A stretch of 37,983 nucleotides of DNA, from the NCBI GenBank assembly GCA_949538025.1, contig CATISI010000132.1, positions 1 through 37,983 on the forward strand, read 5' to 3'. The translations under genes and the position numbers were made by a program. Below the pieces are notes generated by a model that saw only the letters and a list, made by a program, of their open reading frames with translations, was not told the origin of the DNA and ran no database searches. This document shows positions 33,640-37,983 of the stretch, piece by piece (position 1 is the first letter of the stretch; the number at the start of each line of letters is the position of its first letter). The stretch comes from Candidatus Poseidoniaceae archaeon. GTDB lineage: Archaea; Thermoplasmatota; Poseidoniia; Poseidoniales; Poseidoniaceae.

Positions 33640-34347
33640 TTACTGTGAAAGCCACGGAATCTCATCAGGAATCTCTGCGAAGATGTTTGCTGGAAGAGCG
33701 GTTTTGATTTTTGAAACAGAACCGAGCTTTTCTGCAGTTTGGGTTTGCCACTCTACAAATTCATCGAACGAAGCCATGGTCAAAATTGGGTTGTGCTCAC
33801 GATTCCAACCAAGTGTTTGCAACTCAGTACCTGGTGGTTCATGTCCACTGCAGACAAGTACGTTATCAGGCAGTACAGAGAGCGATTGTATTGATTCCCA
33901 GTGTTCGACAAGACGGCCGCTGGGAAGGTCATCACGTCCAACACCGGCATCGCCATTGAACAAAAAGTCACCAGTGAAAATGTGACCATCGATGCAGATG
34001 ATGACAGAATCTTGCGTGTGTCCTGGAACGTGGAAGAACGTGTACTCAACGCCAGCAATGGTGATGGAGGAATCCTCGCCGATGTAATCCGTTACGCCAA
34101 GTGAGGCCGTATCCTTCCACATGTAAAAGGGAATTCCTCGGTCCTTGGAGAGCGTAAAGCAAGCGGTGATATGATCGGCGTGCGTATGTGTCGCCATGCA
34201 TGCTGCAAGATTGAGACCTCGCTCTGCAAGTACCGTTTCATAGTGTTTGATGTAATCGTACACAGGGTCGATTAAGACGGCTTCACCGTTGTTGGAGACA
34301 AGATATGTGCAAGCCCAGCCCTCCGGACGAATATCTTCTACGTGCAT
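33640..34347 (-). CDS. Metallo-beta-lactamase-fold hydrolase, ETHE1/glyoxalase II-like
   Basis: 235 residues, cytoplasmic. Metal ligands of the fold are all present: His54, His56, Asp58 and His59 in THTHADH, His110 in VPGHTQDSV, Asp127 in FTGDFLF and His169 in SGHEPPG. The spacing and the short length are closest to the ETHE1 persulfide dioxygenase and glyoxalase II group. The block GDAGVGRDDLPSG sits where ETHE1 has its GCGRTDF segment. Persulfide oxidation is the likelier of the two roles, but a hydrolase acting on thioesters cannot be ruled out by sequence reading. It is the first gene before the subtilase and diverges from the Nudix gene with 79 bases between starts. No functional link to the protease is evident. 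Confidence 0.86.
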   Translation of the reverse strand: MHVEDIRPEGWACTYLVSNNGEAVLIDPVYDYIKHYETVLAERGLNLAACMATHTHADHITACFTLSKDRGIPFYMWKDTASLGVTDYIGEDSSITIAGVEYTFFHVPGHTQDSVIICIDGHIFTGDFLFNGDAGVGRDDLPSGRLVEHWESIQSLSVLPDNVLVCSGHEPPGTELQTLGWNREHNPILTMASFDEFVEWQTQTAEKLGSVSKIKTALPANIFAEIPDEIPWLSQ

Positions 34348-34426
34348 GATTCAACGACGGCAAAGTCCTACTTCAACCATTCCGAAAAAGACGAGGCTTC
34401 ATGAAGGGAGAGGACAAGCATTGCAC

Positions 34427-35149
34427 ATGCACCCGAGGACCGTCGTCTATCTCGAACACGACGGAAAACTTCTGCTGGTGGATGCGAATGGCAATGGACC
34501 CAGAGATTGCATCATGGGCCGGAGCACAAGCGAGGTTTTGCTTCGGTTTCCAACACCAGAGGAAGTTGAACGTCACGGCATTACATGGTCAGTGGGTCGA
34601 GAAACTGATATCAGATTTGGAAATGAAACTTACACAGTCCTTCATGGAGAACCGGAAATCGATTGGCCGGAGCATTGGACTTGGAAAGACAAAGTTGTCT
34701 CTGACAACACCGTTCATCCAGTTGCTCGAGAAGCGGTCTATCGTTCTCTTCATCGTCTCGTATCCAAGGTCATGATTCGTAACGACAAGAGCGAGATTCT
34801 CATGGCCAAGGTTGAAAGAGGGTTCTTCAAAGGATATTGGGGATTACCTGGAGGTTACATGAACCATAGTGAAGAGCCCGCAGATGGCTGCGTTCGAGAA
34901 ACACAAGAAGAGTTAGGAATTCTCATCGAACTTGACAAGCGTACACCTGTTATCACGCAACGATCGTTCTTCAGAGACGGTGTATCTTTTGTCAGTTTCA
35001 CATATTGTGGGCGATGGAACGGCTCGATTGATGAATTGAAATTAAAGCAAGGGGAAATCGAAGAAGCTGCATGGTTTAGTCTGAGTGATGCTATTGAGAA
35101 CGCTGCGTCTGAATTTGACAGATTGGCACTGGAATCGCTTCAGGATTGA
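34427..35149 (+). CDS. Nudix hydrolase with long N-terminal domain
   Basis: 240 residues from the ATG at 34427. The frame is also open upstream to 34289, inside the neighbouring gene, but that part is not protein-like. The Nudix box runs from Gly143 to Ile165 (GYMNHSEE, then REtqEELGI) with catalytic acids Glu158, Glu161 and Glu162. Nudix enzymes cleave nucleoside diphosphate compounds such as NADH, ADP-ribose or damaged NTPs. The first 105 residues are an additional domain (VVYLEHDGKLLLVDANG, then DIRFGNETYTVLHGEPEIDW) which I do not recognise. It may select the substrate. NAD-type pyrophosphatases also carry an N-terminal domain, but no zinc-binding Cys4 set is present here. The 3' end overlaps alaS by ten bases. 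Confidence 0.85.
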   Translation: MHPRTVVYLEHDGKLLLVDANGNGPRDCIMGRSTSEVLLRFPTPEEVERHGITWSVGRETDIRFGNETYTVLHGEPEIDWPEHWTWKDKVVSDNTVHPVAREAVYRSLHRLVSKVMIRNDKSEILMAKVERGFFKGYWGLPGGYMNHSEEPADGCVRETQEELGILIELDKRTPVITQRSFFRDGVSFVSFTYCGRWNGSIDELKLKQGEIEEAAWFSLSDAIENAASEFDRLALESLQD

Positions 35150-37983
35150 ACAAGGTCTTTTGCGGCCTGCAACGCATCATCAAGACCGCTTGCATCAGAA
35201 CCTCCACCTTGAGCCATGGTTGGACGACCGCCACCACCACCCTTGATAAATGGAATAATCGACCGGAGCAACTCAACTGCGTTGTAACGTTCGGATGCAA
35301 TCGTATTCTCTGTGCATGCAATCATGAGCTTGCCGCCTCCTTCCTTGGAACCCAAGACGGCGAGTGTTGGTGTTGCAATATCACGCGTGAGTTCTTGCAA
35401 CATTGAAGTCAACTGTTTCAAGTTCCCTTCAACTTCTATAATTACGACGCGAACGCCGTCAATTGTCATTGAATCATCGCCGCCTCCTGAGGTTCGAAGT
35501 CGAACGATTTCTGCCTCGAGTTGTTCAATGCGCTTGCGTTGTTCCTTCCACTCGGAGAAGAAACGTTCTGCGGTTTTCGGTAGGTCTTCTGAGGAGACAG
35601 CAAATGTTTGCGATGTTGCTCGGAGCAATTCGTCTTGTTCTCGTGCAAACTTGAGCGCGGACTCACCTGCTACGATGTGGAGGCGCTCGACACCGTCTTG
35701 AACCGCAGTGGAACGCACAACGCGAATCGAGCCGATTTGTCCAGGCTCATCGTGGTGTGTACCGCCACAAGCCTGTACATCGTGGTCAGAAATTCGAAGC
35801 ACGCGAATTTCATTACCTTTGGGAGCACCACCTTGATACAGATCAAATCCATACTTCTTATCGGCTTCATGGCGAGGAAGGATGGTCTTTTCAGTACGAG
35901 AAACCTGTCCTAGAACTTTGTTTGCAAGAATTTCAATGGCATCCAAATCGTCACGAGTAAGCCGACGGTAATGTGTGATGTCAAGACGAGCAAGTTCAGT
36001 TGATTTGTTCGCTCCTGCCTGGTAGATATGAGGGCCAAGAATGCGTCGTGCAGCACCACCTACGATGTGGACTGCGGTATGATGATCCATCAGCTGCTTC
36101 CGTCGACGCCAATCAATGGTCCCGTGAACAAGGTCCCCGATTTCGAGCGGGCCATCACAGAGATGAAGGATAAGATTCTCTTCTTTTTGGGTGTCCAAGA
36201 CTTGACGTGACGTTCCGTCTGTCGTGAGTGAACCGTAATCTCCTTCTTGCCCTCCACCTTCTGGATAAAAACACGTTTCAGAAAGAACAATTGCATGGGT
36301 GGCTCCGTCTGGACCGGCTCCCTCAACAAGCGGGATAGAAGCCAACACGCTCGCATCGAAACTACGTTGTTGAACATCATTGTAGTACAAAGGAACTGTT
36401 TCTGGGAGAATCGGTAATTGATTGACGAGTGAAGATTGTTGGCTTGTAGCGGCTGCAGCCTTTGCCATCTTTGCATGTCGTTCGGCCATCTCCGCAGAGA
36501 ATCCAGTTCGAAGTCGCAGGTGTGACCATCCACTCTTCTGAGCCATGTTGATGACCATGTCGGGTGGCAAGCCATGCGAATCATTGAGTTGGAAGAGCAA
36601 CTCATCAGGCAATTCGTCAGCGCTTTGGTCAACAGATTTCAAAGACTGTTGAATCAAATTGGTCCCTTTTCTCAAAACCTCGCTGTAACGTTCCTCTTCA
36701 AGATTCATGATGGTCAATAAGCCATCCCTTGTCTGTTTCATTTCATGCCCCCTCATGTTGACATCAAGATGATGCTTGATGAGGTCTGAAAGCGAGACTT
36801 CCATTCCTAAATCATCACGCATTCTTAGGATTCGACGGGCAAGCATACGTGCCAAGTAGCCTGCCTTCGCATTGGAGGGAACGAGACCATCACCAAGCAT
36901 ATGCGTCAAGGCATGAAGGTGGTCTGGGATGGCGTAAACACGAGACAGAGGTTCCGTAATGGCCATGAATTGCTCTTTCGTCAGATCAACGCCACGTTGT
37001 CCAAGTCGAGCGATGAACAACTGAGAGAGTTCCTCTGCATCGACGCCAGGTTCGATGTTCATAATTCCATTAAGACGGCTCATCTCACCAAGAAGTTGAT
37101 TCAAGTCCAAATCAGGCCATTGGGTGACGACGTCAGAGAAGCCTGACAGATCTTTCAGCCAAGCAACTGTTTCGGGGTAAATCGCTTCGTAGATGGTAGG
37201 CGTTCCTGCAGCAGCCCAACAAAATCGCTCTAAACCATAGCCAGTATCGATAATTTGCAATGGCATTTCTTTGTAGCAATCTCCTTTGAGTTCGATGTCA
37301 CCATCTTCGGATTCTTCGAGATTCATGAATACCAGGGTTGCAAGTTCCAGACCGCCAACAATCACTTCGACCGCAGGGCCCGCATTTCCTCCACCACACC
37401 ATGGATTTTCGACGTATGTAATCTCCTTGTCATCAATTCCGAATGTTTCCGTTAACATGGAATGACAGTAAGCAACACACTCTTCCATCCAATAGTACAT
37501 CTCGCCGTCATCAGGTCGATTGAAGACGTGATGAGCCATCATCTCAAACGTTGTCAAGTGTCGACCCGAGCGACCAACAGCATCAACATCCGTCAATCGA
37601 ATGCATGGTTGCGAGATAGTGAGCGGGTTCGCCGGGGGCGCAACCTGGCCTGAGGTAACGTGGGGTTGGAAATCAGCAATCGATGCAATGGTGAGGTGAA
37701 TATCATCACGCCAGCGTGCGAGAACAGGATAGGGTTCAACTCGATGATGTTGATGAGTTTCAAAAAACGTAAGGAAAGCTTCTCGCATTGCATCTTTTAA
37801 TGCACGGCCACGCTGGTCGAATCCATCGATAAGTGGTTTTCCAATGAAGGAATATTCATCTTCGTGCGTATCCCCGCAGGTCGTTCGTTGGGAATCGCAT
37901 GTCCAGAACCACAAGTCAGTGATACGGCATTGCTGACGGGTGTAACCATTGTCGTGAAACACTGCCAAGTCAATCGGGGGTAG
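35140..37983 (-). CDS. alaS: Alanyl-tRNA synthetase, archaeal type (5' end outside window)
   Basis: The frame is open to the right edge, and family comparison predicts a few further N-terminal residues outside. The TTG at 37968 is internal. About 947 residues are visible. The class II core shows ARWRDDIHLTIASIADFQPH, NPLTISQPCIRLTDVD, FEMMAHHVFNRPD and a NPWCGGGNAGPAVEV block typical of archaeal AlaRS. The editing site motifs are HHTAVHIVGGAARRI (HxxxH) and QACGGTHHDE (CxxxH). A C-Ala/DHHA1-like end with GGGGGRPTMAQGGG follows. The archaeal N-terminal zinc knuckle (CxxC then CGDPPC in relatives) is incomplete: the sequence is QQCRITDLWFWT and TTCGDTHEDEY, keeping only two of four Cys. The enzyme attaches alanine to tRNA-Ala and removes mischarged serine or glycine. 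Confidence 0.93.
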   Translation of the reverse strand, partial: LPPIDLAVFHDNGYTRQQCRITDLWFWTCDSQRTTCGDTHEDEYSFIGKPLIDGFDQRGRALKDAMREAFLTFFETHQHHRVEPYPVLARWRDDIHLTIASIADFQPHVTSGQVAPPANPLTISQPCIRLTDVDAVGRSGRHLTTFEMMAHHVFNRPDDGEMYYWMEECVAYCHSMLTETFGIDDKEITYVENPWCGGGNAGPAVEVIVGGLELATLVFMNLEESEDGDIELKGDCYKEMPLQIIDTGYGLERFCWAAAGTPTIYEAIYPETVAWLKDLSGFSDVVTQWPDLDLNQLLGEMSRLNGIMNIEPGVDAEELSQLFIARLGQRGVDLTKEQFMAITEPLSRVYAIPDHLHALTHMLGDGLVPSNAKAGYLARMLARRILRMRDDLGMEVSLSDLIKHHLDVNMRGHEMKQTRDGLLTIMNLEEERYSEVLRKGTNLIQQSLKSVDQSADELPDELLFQLNDSHGLPPDMVINMAQKSGWSHLRLRTGFSAEMAERHAKMAKAAAATSQQSSLVNQLPILPETVPLYYNDVQQRSFDASVLASIPLVEGAGPDGATHAIVLSETCFYPEGGGQEGDYGSLTTDGTSRQVLDTQKEENLILHLCDGPLEIGDLVHGTIDWRRRKQLMDHHTAVHIVGGAARRILGPHIYQAGANKSTELARLDITHYRRLTRDDLDAIEILANKVLGQVSRTEKTILPRHEADKKYGFDLYQGGAPKGNEIRVLRISDHDVQACGGTHHDEPGQIGSIRVVRSTAVQDGVERLHIVAGESALKFAREQDELLRATSQTFAVSSEDLPKTAERFFSEWKEQRKRIEQLEAEIVRLRTSGGGDDSMTIDGVRVVIIEVEGNLKQLTSMLQELTRDIATPTLAVLGSKEGGGKLMIACTENTIASERYNAVELLRSIIPFIKGGGGGRPTMAQGGGSDASGLDDALQAAKDLVQS

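Overview
The window looks like a densely packed planktonic marine archaeon of the Poseidoniales / Marine Group II type (Marine Group III or another uncultured Thermoplasmatota lineage is the alternative). The evidence is indirect. The alanyl-tRNA synthetase is archaeal type. There is a B-family DNA polymerase, a leaderless-type promoter and several very large exported proteins with Asp-rich thrombospondin-type-3 repeats. The gene set is heterotrophic (surface subtilase, aminopeptidase P, RND transporter). No rRNA, tRNA, CRISPR array, insertion sequence or phage gene was seen. I find 20 protein genes that are complete in the window and two cut by its edges. No gene-free stretch exceeds about 120 bases.

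Layout. 2-934: 3' part of a membrane protein. 965-4006: lipoprotein with calcium-binding-type repeats and a PNGase F-like domain. 3985-6555 (minus): aminopeptidase P then MqnC, a two-gene unit. 6586-11280 (minus): two exported proteins, one a 1053-residue protein with about two dozen TSP3-like repeats, the other a C-terminally anchored Ig/PKD-like protein. 11382-21658 (minus): a tightly spaced run of RND/MMPL transporter, EVE-domain protein, class I aminotransferase, membrane TPR protein, serine hydroxymethyltransferase and an unrecognised protein. 21777-24239 (plus): valyl-tRNA synthetase. 24231-28775: DinB, a RecA-like protein without a normal Walker A motif, an exonuclease-deficient B-family polymerase and a 97-residue partner. 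28838-29824 (minus): short SerA. 29925-31070 (plus): membrane protein. 31067-34347 (minus): ETHE1-like metallo-beta-lactamase-fold protein and a secreted subtilase. 34427-35149 (plus): Nudix hydrolase. 35140-37983 (minus): AlaS, running off the right edge.

How the genes work together. Protein and glycoprotein use is one theme: surface subtilase, PNGase F-like lipoprotein, aminopeptidase P and aminotransferase. One-carbon and serine metabolism is another (SerA and GlyA, which are not adjacent). The most interesting block is 24231-28775. Its gene content parallels bacterial imuA-imuB-dnaE2 mutagenesis cassettes: a Y-family polymerase, a RecA-fold protein and a second polymerase with no recognisable proofreading residues. 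I propose it as a candidate archaeal translesion-synthesis locus. All five convergent gene pairs in the window overlap at their 3' ends, one of them by 188 bp.
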